Shown here piece after piece: positions 1 to 6,958 of a stretch of 51,763 nt of DNA. The notes beneath the pieces are model-generated. The model was not told the DNA's origin. It saw only the letters and a list, made by a program, of their open reading frames with translations, and searched no databases. Source of the stretch: JBFXAM01 sp050184295. Its GTDB lineage: Bacteria > Planctomycetota > Phycisphaerae > UBA1845 > Fen-1342. The stretch is taken from NCBI GenBank assembly GCA_050184295.1, contig JBFXAM010000019.1, positions 1 through 51,763 on the forward strand. Direction: 5' to 3'. How positions within the stretch are numbered: the first letter of the stretch is position 1; each line of letters opens with the position of its first letter. Both the position numbers and the translations under genes were made by a program.

Positions 1-1726
1 GCGGGTGCTCGTCGGTTTCGTGGCGGGGGTAGTCGCGTGCGTCGCGGAGGTTGTAAGGGAGCGCGGGCCGCTGACATAGTAGTTCGTAAAGCTCGCGCGC
101 CGCGGCCTGAATCTCGGTCTGAAGCGCGCGCTCGAGCGCCTCGCAGGCTGCGCGGACCGCTGCGCGGACTTCGTCGCGGTGGGTGGCGAAGCGCTGTCGG
201 ATCGCGCGCCACCAGGCGCTGCTGGTTCCGCGGTCGTCGCAGCGCAGCAGCAGGGCGCGCTCCAGCGCGACGAGTTGCGCGTCCGCCGCCGTCAGCAACA
301 CGAGCGCGCCGCTCGACGGGGCGAGTGCGGCGTCCGTGCCCGGCGCTCCGGGGCGGGCGCGCGAACGCTCCCAGAGCGTGCGCCCGGCGCGCACCAGTCG
401 CCGCGCCGGCCAGGTCACGACGTGGCGGACCTGCGTCAATGTGCCGGCGAGCCCCGGCAGCTCCAACAGCTCCAGCAGCTCGGCGCCGGCGCGCCGAAAC
501 GCGTCGTAGCGCTGCGGGTGGTCGAGATAATCGCGGCGATACTCGGCCAGGATCTGCTCCGCCGCCTGGCTCACCCGGTTGTCAAACTCACGCGCCGCGG
601 CGTGTTCGGCTTCGAGCGGCGCGGCCCACGACGCCCAGTGTGCTTCGAGCAGCGCGACGACGCCGGCGCCCCGTGGCGCGGCGTGCGATGCGCTGCTCGG
701 TTCATCCGCCAGGCGAACCCCCGCCGCGACGGCGCGCTCCAGCTCGTCGCGGCTCGTGCGGACCCAGGCGGCGCGCTCCGCGCCCACGTCGCCGCGCCCG
801 AGCGTCGCGCAGTAGGGCAGCATCGCGACTGGCGCTTGGGCCCACGGACCGCCGAACTCATCGAGTCGCGCGGCCAGCGCGTCGCGCACCAGCGCGTCCG
901 CCTGCGGCGCGAGCTTGTTGAGCACGACGATCAGCGGCGTGCCCAGCGGCGCCAGCAAACGCAACGTCCGCCACACCGACAAATCGGCGTACTTCTCCTT
1001 GCTGACGACGAGCACAAGCAGCTCGGCGGCGGCCGCAATCTCAAGCACCGTGCGCTGATAGAACCGGGCCGCGAGCGAGTCGAAATCGGGCGTGTCCCAG
1101 ACCACGCGCGGCGACACTCGCGCGGCGGAGCTGACGTTCGCGACGCCGGGGGCGGGCGTCGAAACCCGATCCGCGGAGGACAACGTGGGATCCGGCGGCG
1201 GCGCGTCGGAACTCGGCGGGACGAATTCGAACGCGTATGCCTCCAACTGGTCGCGCAGCAGCGCCGCGCGCGGCACGCGCGGCCAGTTGGGGAACAGCCT
1301 TGCGGGCAGCGCCTCGGTCGCGTCCATGCGGCGCGGTGCAACGGCGAACGCCTGTGCGTGGATCGTGAAACCCGCGAGCGGACTCACGGTCGCCGCTTCC
1401 GACCCAACCAGCAGATTCACTACCGTGCTCTTGCCGACCTGGGTCGGACCGAAGACGGCGATTTGGAGCGGACGGCGTGTCGCAGGATCGCGCGCCAGGT
1501 GCAGCCGCAGCGCCGCCTCGGCCAGGTGCAGGGACGCGATCCGCTCGCCGCGCGCCGCTCCGTCGTGAACACCGTCATCGGCGTCGGCAGGCGCGAGCGT
1601 CGTCCGCGCACGCATCAGCAGCCGATGAACAAAGTCGTAAAGAACATCGCCGGGATGGGCGCGCAGCGCCGCGCTCGCGTGGGAAGGCGCGGCGGCGTCG
1701 ATCGGCGCTGTCGAGGGATCGCTCAT
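1..1726 (-). CDS. Dynamin-like / ribosome-type GTPase domain protein (C-terminus cut by window edge)
   Basis: A minus-strand frame of 575 codons without a stop runs from an ATG at 1726 off the left edge. Residues 93-100 read GPTQVGKS, a P-loop. A DTPD segment near residue 209 fits the G3 motif (usually DxPG), and an NKLA segment near residue 270 fits the G4 NKxD motif. After the G domain come helical, Glu/Arg-rich stretches and a short WPAR-containing hydrophobic segment that could contact a membrane. This order fits a large bacterial GTPase of the dynamin/Era-like superfamily; the precise family and substrate are unknown. It lies 154 bases downstream of xseA on the same strand and may be co-transcribed. 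The start has only a weak AGG-like ribosome site. The last visible residues still look like real protein, so the true C-terminus lies beyond the window. Confidence 0.8.
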   Translation of the reverse strand, partial: MSDPSTAPIDAAAPSHASAALRAHPGDVLYDFVHRLLMRARTTLAPADADDGVHDGAARGERIASLHLAEAALRLHLARDPATRRPLQIAVFGPTQVGKSTVVNLLVGSEAATVSPLAGFTIHAQAFAVAPRRMDATEALPARLFPNWPRVPRAALLRDQLEAYAFEFVPPSSDAPPPDPTLSSADRVSTPAPGVANVSSAARVSPRVVWDTPDFDSLAARFYQRTVLEIAAAAELLVLVVSKEKYADLSVWRTLRLLAPLGTPLIVVLNKLAPQADALVRDALAARLDEFGGPWAQAPVAMLPYCATLGRGDVGAERAAWVRTSRDELERAVAAGVRLADEPSSASHAAPRGAGVVALLEAHWASWAAPLEAEHAAAREFDNRVSQAAEQILAEYRRDYLDHPQRYDAFRRAGAELLELLELPGLAGTLTQVRHVVTWPARRLVRAGRTLWERSRARPGAPGTDAALAPSSGALVLLTAADAQLVALERALLLRCDDRGTSSAWWRAIRQRFATHRDEVRAAVRAACEALERALQTEIQAAARELYELLCQRPALPYNLRDARDYPRHETDEHP

Positions 1727-1880
1727 CGCGCCTGTATTCTTGCGGATCGGCGGGAGATTCGCGACGGGGCGGTGGAATCGCACGGACCGGCCGGCGACGC
1801 GAGCCGATGAAGCGCGTCGTCGGTGCTCGGTCGGCTCGTGGCGTCGGTCTCTCACCCGCGCTTCCGCGGTGCGCCGCTCA

Positions 1881-3446
1881 TCACTCGAACAGCCGCGCCT
1901 GACGCGGATCCTCGGCGCTGGACTTGAACTCGCCGTCGACGAGCTGCGTGAGGATGCGCGCGCCCTCGTGAATCTCGCGGATCGAACGGACGACCTTCCG
2001 CGTGCGGGCGTCGCGCGTCAGGCTGTAGCCGCGCTGCAACACGCGCTTCGGGTCGCATGCGGCGATCGCGTCCCAGCGCAGCACGAGCCGCTGTCGAGCG
2101 TGCGAAACGCCGCGCCGCAGGGCCGCGAAGACGCGCAGCCTGGCGTGGCGCACGTGCTCGTCCAGCCGCGCAATGCGCTGCGGTGGCGCCGCGCGGCGGA
2201 GACGCTCGAGCGCGGCGGCGAGGCGGCGCTCGCGCTGTTGCGTAGACCGCGCCGCGGCATGGCTCAGACGCAGCGTGGTCTCGATCAGTCTCTGGCGCAG
2301 GCGCGCGAACGCCGCCCCGGCGCCGAAGCGCAGCGCGACCATCTCGGCCCGCACGAGGCGGGCGCGCTGCTCGCGAACGCGCGCAACCAGCGCATGTCGC
2401 AGGCGATGCCCCGTTTCGTCGATGCGCTGTCGCCGCTCGTTCACACGGGCAAGCGGACGGCTCAGCTCCGGATGCGAAAGACTCGCGTCGAGGTCGCGGC
2501 GGGCCGCGTCGCACAGCAGCCGCACGCCGCGCGACGCGCGCGTTACGCCGCGCAGCAGTTGCTCGATCAGCTCGCTGCGCAGCGGCGTAATCAGCTCGGC
2601 GGCCGCGGTCGGCGTCGGGCCGCGCAGGTCGGCGACGAAGTCGCTGATGCTGAAGTCGACCTCGTGGCCGACCGCGCTCACGACCGGCACGTCGCTCGCG
2701 GCGATCGCCCGCGCGACCACTTCCTCGTTGAACGTCCACAGGTCTTCGAGCGATCCGCCGCCGCGACCGACGATGAGCACGTCCAGCCCGCCAAGCGACG
2801 CGGCCTGCTCATTCAGGATGCGGACCGCCGCGGCGACCTCGTCGGCCGCGCCTTCTCCCTGTACGCGCACCGGGTACACGAACACATCGAGCGCGGGGAA
2901 CCGCCGCGCGAGTGTTTGAAGAATGTCCCGGATCGCCGCGCCGCTCGGACTGGTCACGATCGCGACGCGGCGCGGCACACGCGGGATGGGCTTCTTGCGC
3001 GCGGGGTCGAACAGCCCCTCGCGTTCGAGCTTTTCCTTCAATTGTCGAAACGCGAGTTCCAGCGCGCCAACGCCGCGCGGCTCCACCCGCGTGACGACCA
3101 ACTGATAGCTGCCGCGCGGCAGATAAACCTCGACGCCGCCGGTCGCGACGACCTGGAGCCCGCCTTGCAGTTGAAACCGCAGCCGCGCGGCGCTGCTGCG
3201 CCACATCACGCAGCGCAGCTCGCTGGCGGCGTCCTTGAGCGTGAAATAGAGATGGCCGCTCGCGGGCCGCGACAGGTCGCCGACTTCGCCAAGCACGTGA
3301 ATCGTCGCGGGAATGTGGCGATTGATCGCGCCGCGGACCAGCTCATTCACCTGTCGGACGCTGAGCGTGGTCGCCGCGGTTCCGCCAGGCGGTTCGCCCG
3401 CGTGCGGGCGGATGCGGCTGGGGTCGAAGGGCAGGCGATCACTCAT
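1881..3446 (-). CDS. xseA: Exodeoxyribonuclease VII large subunit
   Basis: 521 aa. It is the large, catalytic subunit of exonuclease VII, which degrades single-stranded DNA into short oligonucleotides in the cytoplasm. The N-terminal OB-fold is clear (SVRQVNELV, then GEVGDLSRPASGHLYFTLKD, residues about 25-70). It is followed by the exonuclease core with TSPSGAAIRDI, VGRGGGSLEDLW and VGHEVDFSISDFVADLRGPT, all diagnostic for XseA. The C-terminal half is a long Arg-rich coiled coil, as in the family. The ATG at 3446 was chosen over an upstream in-frame start because it places the OB-fold at the usual distance; there is no good ribosome site. No xseB-like small-subunit gene is visible on either side. 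Confidence 0.95.
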   Translation of the reverse strand: MSDRLPFDPSRIRPHAGEPPGGTAATTLSVRQVNELVRGAINRHIPATIHVLGEVGDLSRPASGHLYFTLKDAASELRCVMWRSSAARLRFQLQGGLQVVATGGVEVYLPRGSYQLVVTRVEPRGVGALELAFRQLKEKLEREGLFDPARKKPIPRVPRRVAIVTSPSGAAIRDILQTLARRFPALDVFVYPVRVQGEGAADEVAAAVRILNEQAASLGGLDVLIVGRGGGSLEDLWTFNEEVVARAIAASDVPVVSAVGHEVDFSISDFVADLRGPTPTAAAELITPLRSELIEQLLRGVTRASRGVRLLCDAARRDLDASLSHPELSRPLARVNERRQRIDETGHRLRHALVARVREQRARLVRAEMVALRFGAGAAFARLRQRLIETTLRLSHAAARSTQQRERRLAAALERLRRAAPPQRIARLDEHVRHARLRVFAALRRGVSHARQRLVLRWDAIAACDPKRVLQRGYSLTRDARTRKVVRSIREIHEGARILTQLVDGEFKSSAEDPRQARLFE

Positions 3447-3680
3447 GGTACGGCACACACGTCGTGTCAAGCTCCGACTTCGCGGATGGGACGCAACGCT
3501 CCGGCGGTCCACCCTTTACTCAAGCTCGTGCAACGCCGCTGCACCGCACGAGCGCGCGCAGCTCGGCGGGTGCGGCGAACAACGGCGCCGCCCTGCATCA
3601 CGCTGTTCGGCTCGCGCGGCGCGGAGTTCAAGACTGGCGCTTCGCAGCACGGTCTGTCGGCGAACAGGGCCCGCAACGGG

Positions 3681-4322
3681 CTACGTTCCGACCGCGGGCG
3701 GCGGCTGCACGCGCACGACCTGCTGCGCCGTCATCACGCGAACCGGCACGCGATTCGTAAACGTGACTCGCACGGTCAGCTCCGTGTTGTACGGCCGGCC
3801 GTCCTTCCACGGGCACTTCAGGGCATAGTGATAGGTCATCCACGAGCCATACCACAACTCGCGAGCCTGCTCCGCGGTAAACGTCCATTCGCCGAGGTCG
3901 CGTTCGTCGCCGACTGCCCCGAGGTCAAAGACCTGCACGCGGATGTCGCCGGCGGCTTTGAGCGCGTCGCCTTCGCGATCGAGCGGCTTCACGTACACGA
4001 CGACGCCGTCGTCGCCGGGGAGGCCGTCGTCGTCGTACCCGCCCGAGAGGCTCTCGATCGAGATCGACTCGGGATAGATGAGCACTTTGAGCTGTGAGGG
4101 GTCAAAGCCCTGGGCGGCGGCGATCCGCTCGTTCAGCTCGGCGTTCGCGGCCCGCGCCGCTGCCAGCTCGCGGTCGCGCTGGGCCAGCGTTTCCTCCAGC
4201 CGTTGGGCCTGGTAACGCCAGTCGTCGGCCGTGCGCTGGGGGACGCAGGCGGGGAGGAGGGCGGCCGACAGGAGCGCGGCAAGCATGCCGGAACGGGCGT
4301 GGCGGACGTGCATCGCGATCAT
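3681..4322 (-). CDS. Lipoprotein of unknown function
   Basis: 213 aa. The N-terminus is a lipoprotein signal: positively charged start, hydrophobic stretch, and a lipobox ending LLPAC with the lipidated Cys at residue 26. Residues about 35-70 form an Ala/Glu/Arg-rich coiled coil, followed by a beta-rich domain (LKVLIYPESISIESLSGGYD) that ends in a region resembling an immunoglobulin-like sandwich (TVRVTFTNRVPVRV). No enzyme motif is seen. A TATCAT -10-like hexamer lies 8 bases before the ATG, so the message may be leaderless; an alternative ATG lies three codons downstream. The gene now lies just beyond the displaced clpP fragment and may once have directly followed clpP1. Confidence 0.8.
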   Translation of the reverse strand: MIAMHVRHARSGMLAALLSAALLPACVPQRTADDWRYQAQRLEETLAQRDRELAAARAANAELNERIAAAQGFDPSQLKVLIYPESISIESLSGGYDDDGLPGDDGVVVYVKPLDREGDALKAAGDIRVQVFDLGAVGDERDLGEWTFTAEQARELWYGSWMTYHYALKCPWKDGRPYNTELTVRVTFTNRVPVRVMTAQQVVRVQPPPAVGT

Positions 4323-4330
4323 GCTGTGCG

Positions 4331-4336
4331 ATGATA
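4331..4336 (-). promoter_or_regulatory. -10 element of the lipoprotein gene (leaderless type)
   Basis: On the minus strand TATCAT matches the TATAAT consensus at 5 of 6 bases and ends 8 bases before the ATG at 4322. Transcription would start almost at the start codon. No convincing -35 is visible. Confidence 0.4.
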
Positions 4337-4383
4337 CCCGGACCGCGTTGCAGCGGCGCTCGGTCGACCGCCGGTGCGCCGGC

Positions 4384-4647
4384 CTAGCTCAACGGCCGCA
4401 GCGGCGGCGGGGCCTTTTCGGGCATGCTTTCGAGCACGCGGTCGGCGAGGCCGTACGCGATCGCCTGCTCCGCGTCCATCCAGTTGTTGCGGTCGCAGTC
4501 GGCCTCGATCTGCTCGATCGACTTGCCCGTGTGCTTGGCCAGCACGTGGTAGAGCTGCTTCTGCGTGCGCAGCACCTCCTCGAGCTCGATCTTGATGTCG
4601 GTCGCGGGCCCGCGGGCGCCGCTCAGCGGCTGGTGGATCATGACGCG
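4384..4647 (-). pseudogene. clpP1 3'-end fragment (displaced copy)
   Basis: This encodes the last 87 residues of ClpP1 (from VMIHQP to the C-terminus) and is identical at every base to the end of the intact gene at 5400-6026. It lacks the start, the active-site Ser region and everything upstream, so it cannot make a ClpP subunit. The stop is TAG here and TGA in the intact gene; identity ends exactly at the first base of the stop codon. An in-frame ATG at 4773 could produce a 129-aa chimaera with unrelated N-terminal residues, but no sign of selection for that is visible. It is best read as the by-product of an insertion or duplication event. Confidence 0.85.
4386..4647. repeat. 262-bp perfect direct repeat, copy 1
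   Basis: Identical over 262 bases to 5402-5663 (offset 1016). It ends inside clpP coding sequence on one side and at the first base of the clpP stop codon on the other. The two copies flank 754 bases of unique DNA carrying a nucleotidyltransferase-like gene. Confidence 0.95.
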
Positions 4648-4747
4648 GGCGGGCGGGCGACGCGCTCGGACTTGCGACCGCGTATTCGTCGTCTGCGAGG
4701 TTCCGTCGTCGCGGCACGGCTCACGTCGAGGTCGAACCGTGAGCGGA

Positions 4748-4753
4748 TACAAT
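4748..4753 (+). promoter_or_regulatory. -10 element of the nucleotidyltransferase-like gene
   Basis: TACAAT (5 of 6 to consensus) lies 18 bases before the ATG at 4772, leaving just enough leader for the GGGAG ribosome site at 4762-4766. No clear -35 is present. It lies inside the unique DNA between the direct repeats, so the inserted gene may carry its own promoter. Confidence 0.4.
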
Positions 4754-4771
4754 GGACGAACGGGAGATTGC

Positions 4772-5356
4772 ATGACACCGTCATCCGGGCTGTCGTGGGA
4801 ACGAGTGGAGCGAGCCGTGGAGAAAGTGCGCGAACGCCTGCGGCGTGCGGCGAATGCATTGGAAGCAGCTGGCGTTCGCTATGCGGTCGCGGGGGGCAAC
4901 GCGGTGGCGGTGTGGGTGGCTCGTGTCGACGAGGCGGCGACGCGCACGACGCAGGACGTCGACCTGCTCCTGCAACGGTGCGACCTGGAATCCGCGAAGG
5001 CGGCGCTCGCCGAGACCGGGTTCGTCTTTCGTCATGTCAAGGGCATCGACATGTTCCTTGACGGCCCAGCCGCGCGGGCGCGCGACGCCGTGCATCTCGT
5101 GTTCGCCGGGGAGAAAGTGCGGGCCTCCGATGAGATTGCGGCCCCGCAGGTCGACGAATCGGAGCCGGCGGCGGGCTTCCGAGTGTTGGCGCTCGGCGCG
5201 CTGGTGCGCATGAAACTGACGGCGTATCGCGACAAGGACCGGGTGCACCTGCGCGACCTGCTCGACGTCGGCTTGATCGACGAAAGCTGGTACGCGCGCC
5301 TCCCGACCGTACTTGCCAGCCGCCTGCGGCAGCTCGTCGAGACGCCGGAGAGTTGA
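4772..5356 (+). CDS. Nucleotidyltransferase-like protein (AbiEii/MNT-type fold)
   Basis: 194 aa. Residues about 30-60 carry the minimal nucleotidyltransferase signature: a Gly-Gly turn (AVAGGNAVAVW) followed by TTQDVDLLL, where the two Asp of DVD would bind metal. The rest (FRVLALGALVRMKLTAYRDKDRVHLRDL) resembles the helical tail of the AbiEii/MNT-type group. These proteins can act as toxins, antitoxins or tRNA/protein nucleotidylyltransferases; which applies here cannot be told. No HEPN or other partner gene is adjacent. A GGGAG ribosome site precedes the ATG well. The gene is on the opposite strand to all its neighbours and lies exactly between two 262-bp direct repeats, which suggests it arrived by insertion. 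Confidence 0.8.
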   Translation: MTPSSGLSWERVERAVEKVRERLRRAANALEAAGVRYAVAGGNAVAVWVARVDEAATRTTQDVDLLLQRCDLESAKAALAETGFVFRHVKGIDMFLDGPAARARDAVHLVFAGEKVRASDEIAAPQVDESEPAAGFRVLALGALVRMKLTAYRDKDRVHLRDLLDVGLIDESWYARLPTVLASRLRQLVETPES

Positions 5357-5399
5357 GCGCGAGTGCGATCGCGCCGGTGTCCACGCAGACGCCGGCGAT

Positions 5400-6026
5400 T
5401 CAGCTCAACGGCCGCAGCGGCGGCGGGGCCTTTTCGGGCATGCTTTCGAGCACGCGGTCGGCGAGGCCGTACGCGATCGCCTGCTCCGCGTCCATCCAGT
5501 TGTTGCGGTCGCAGTCGGCCTCGATCTGCTCGATCGACTTGCCCGTGTGCTTGGCCAGCACGTGGTAGAGCTGCTTCTGCGTGCGCAGCACCTCCTCGAG
5601 CTCGATCTTGATGTCGGTCGCGGGCCCGCGGGCGCCGCTCAGCGGCTGGTGGATCATGACGCGCGAGTGCGTCAGGACGAAGCGCTTGCCCGCTGTGCCG
5701 GCGGCGGAAAGCACGGCGGCCATGCTCGCGGCCATGCCGATTACGTAGGTCGCGACCGGGCAGCGGACGAATTTCATGGTGTCATAGATGCCCATGCCGC
5801 TATAGACGCTGCCGCCGGGCGAGTTGATGTAGAGATGGATGTCGGCCTTGGGATCTTCGTTTGCGAGAAAGAGCAACTGCGCGATGACGATGTTGGAGAG
5901 ATCGCTGGTCACCTCGTCGCCGAGGAAGATGATGCGGTCCTTCAGCAGCCGCGAGTAGATGTCATAGGCGCGCTCGGCGCGGCCCTCGCGTTCGACGACG
6001 ATGGGAATCAGTTGCGATCGGGTCAT
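5400..6026 (-). CDS. clpP1: ATP-dependent Clp protease proteolytic subunit 1 (substituted catalytic Asp)
   Basis: 208 aa, normal ClpP length. ClpP forms a barrel protease fed by ClpX/ClpA-type unfoldases. The nucleophile Ser is in GMAASMAAV and the catalytic His in SRVMIHQP. Aligning the C-terminal third with E. coli ClpP (HTGKSIEQIEADCDRNNWM against HTGQSLEQIERDTERDRFL) puts Asn where the catalytic Asp171 sits. The subunit may therefore be less active alone and work in a mixed barrel with ClpP2. The start at 6026 (MTRSQLIPIVVE) is the only one giving a standard N-terminus; the much longer open frame upstream is spurious. Gene order tig-clpP2-clpP1 is typical. Its last 262 bases are duplicated at 4386-4647. 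Confidence 0.95.
   Translation of the reverse strand: MTRSQLIPIVVEREGRAERAYDIYSRLLKDRIIFLGDEVTSDLSNIVIAQLLFLANEDPKADIHLYINSPGGSVYSGMGIYDTMKFVRCPVATYVIGMAASMAAVLSAAGTAGKRFVLTHSRVMIHQPLSGARGPATDIKIELEEVLRTQKQLYHVLAKHTGKSIEQIEADCDRNNWMDAEQAIAYGLADRVLESMPEKAPPPLRPLS
5402..5663. repeat. 262-bp perfect direct repeat, copy 2
   Basis: The copy inside the intact clpP1 gene, covering its last 87 codons up to the first base of the stop codon. Identical to 4386-4647. Confidence 0.95.
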
Positions 6027-6097
6027 GCGGGCGATCCTTGCGTCGTGTCGGCGGGCTCGATGCGGAAGGCCGGAAGCGCCGGCCCGCACGCGCCCCA

Positions 6098-6178
6098 GTC
6101 GCGCCGGCATGAAGCCGGTCGCTACGATCGACCGGCTGGAAGCCGGTGCTACATTCGACCGGCTTGAAGCCGGTGCTA
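6098..6178 (-). repeat. Three 27-bp palindromic (REP-like) repeats
   Basis: On the minus strand three head-to-tail units begin TAGCACCGGCTTC, TAGCACCGGCTTC and TAGCGACCGGCTTC at 6178, 6151 and 6124. Each contains a hairpin of the form ACCGGCTT-x-AAGCCGGT (the third is degenerate). The first TAG is the stop codon of clpP2, so the array starts exactly at the end of that gene and fills much of the clpP2-clpP1 gap. It may stabilise the mRNA or attenuate transcription between the two genes. Confidence 0.85.
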
Positions 6179-6817
6179 CTTCTTCTTCTTGTCCGACTTC
6201 GTGTCCTTGAGCACCTCGTCGATCAGGCCGTACGACTGGGCCTCGGTCGCGTCCATGAATCGGTCGCGCTCGATGTCCTTTTCGATCGTCTCGGTAGGCT
6301 TGCCGGTGTGCCGCGCGAGGATGTCGATCATCGTGCGTTTGACCTTGAGGATTTCGGTGGCCTGGATGCGCATGTCCGACGCCTGGCCGCCGACGAATCC
6401 CCACGGCTGGTGAATCATGACCTTCGCATGCGGCAGCGCGTAGCGCTTGCCCTTCGTGCCGGCGGCCAGGATCAGCGCGGCGCCGCTGCTGGCGGATCCG
6501 ACGCAGTACGTGGCGATGTCGCAGTTGATGAACTGCATGGTGTCGTAGATCGCCATGGTGTCGTCGATGTCGCCTCCGGGGCAGTTGATGTACATGTGGA
6601 TGTCTTGGTCGCGCTTCACGCTCTGGAGGTAGAGCATGCTCTTGATCACGTGCGAGCAGACGGTGCTGCTGTTGATCGTGATGCGCGGATCCAGCGGCAG
6701 GTCGAGAAAGATGATCCTGTTCTCCAGGAGCATCTCGTTCAGGCCCATCTGGCGCCACGCCTGCCAGTTACCTGACTGCACCCGCGGCCGCTCCATCTCG
6801 GGCCAGAACGCCGGCAT
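6176..6817 (-). CDS. clpP2: ATP-dependent Clp protease proteolytic subunit 2
   Basis: 213 aa. It has a full set of ClpP catalytic features: Ser in VGSASSGAALI, His in HAKVMIHQPWG, and Asp in EKDIERDRFM at the position of Asp171. The N-terminal axial-loop region is longer than in E. coli (MPAFWPEMERPRVQSG). A Lys-rich tail ends the protein. ATG 6817 was chosen over an upstream in-frame start because a strong AAGGAGA ribosome site sits at the right distance. It lies 141 bases downstream of tig and 149 bases upstream of clpP1; the two paralogues probably form a hetero-oligomeric barrel, as known for other bacteria with two ClpPs. Confidence 0.96.
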   Translation of the reverse strand: MPAFWPEMERPRVQSGNWQAWRQMGLNEMLLENRIIFLDLPLDPRITINSSTVCSHVIKSMLYLQSVKRDQDIHMYINCPGGDIDDTMAIYDTMQFINCDIATYCVGSASSGAALILAAGTKGKRYALPHAKVMIHQPWGFVGGQASDMRIQATEILKVKRTMIDILARHTGKPTETIEKDIERDRFMDATEAQSYGLIDEVLKDTKSDKKKK

Positions 6818-6958
6818 AGCTTCTCCTTCAGACTCCGTTCCGAATGTCATCGGCCGATCCGGCCCGCGAAGGCCAGCGGCGGCGGTCAATTCTACGTCGC
6901 CGCCCGCGCCCGGGCGCGGCGTCGCCGACACGGCCCGTGGAGGGGCCGGTTTCGGGCG

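Noticed and set aside
3464..3469. TTGACA as the xseA promoter
   Set aside because: Although a perfect -35, the -10 would fall on or inside the start codon; spacing does not fit the chosen start.
1740..4097. 785-codon plus-strand open frame over xseA
   Set aside because: Overlaps the full xseA gene and the lipoprotein on the other strand; composition is that of antisense.
5400..6758. 452-aa extended ClpP1
   Set aside because: The first 244 residues are an out-of-frame reading of clpP2 and the REP repeats; the normal ClpP start at 6026 explains the gene.
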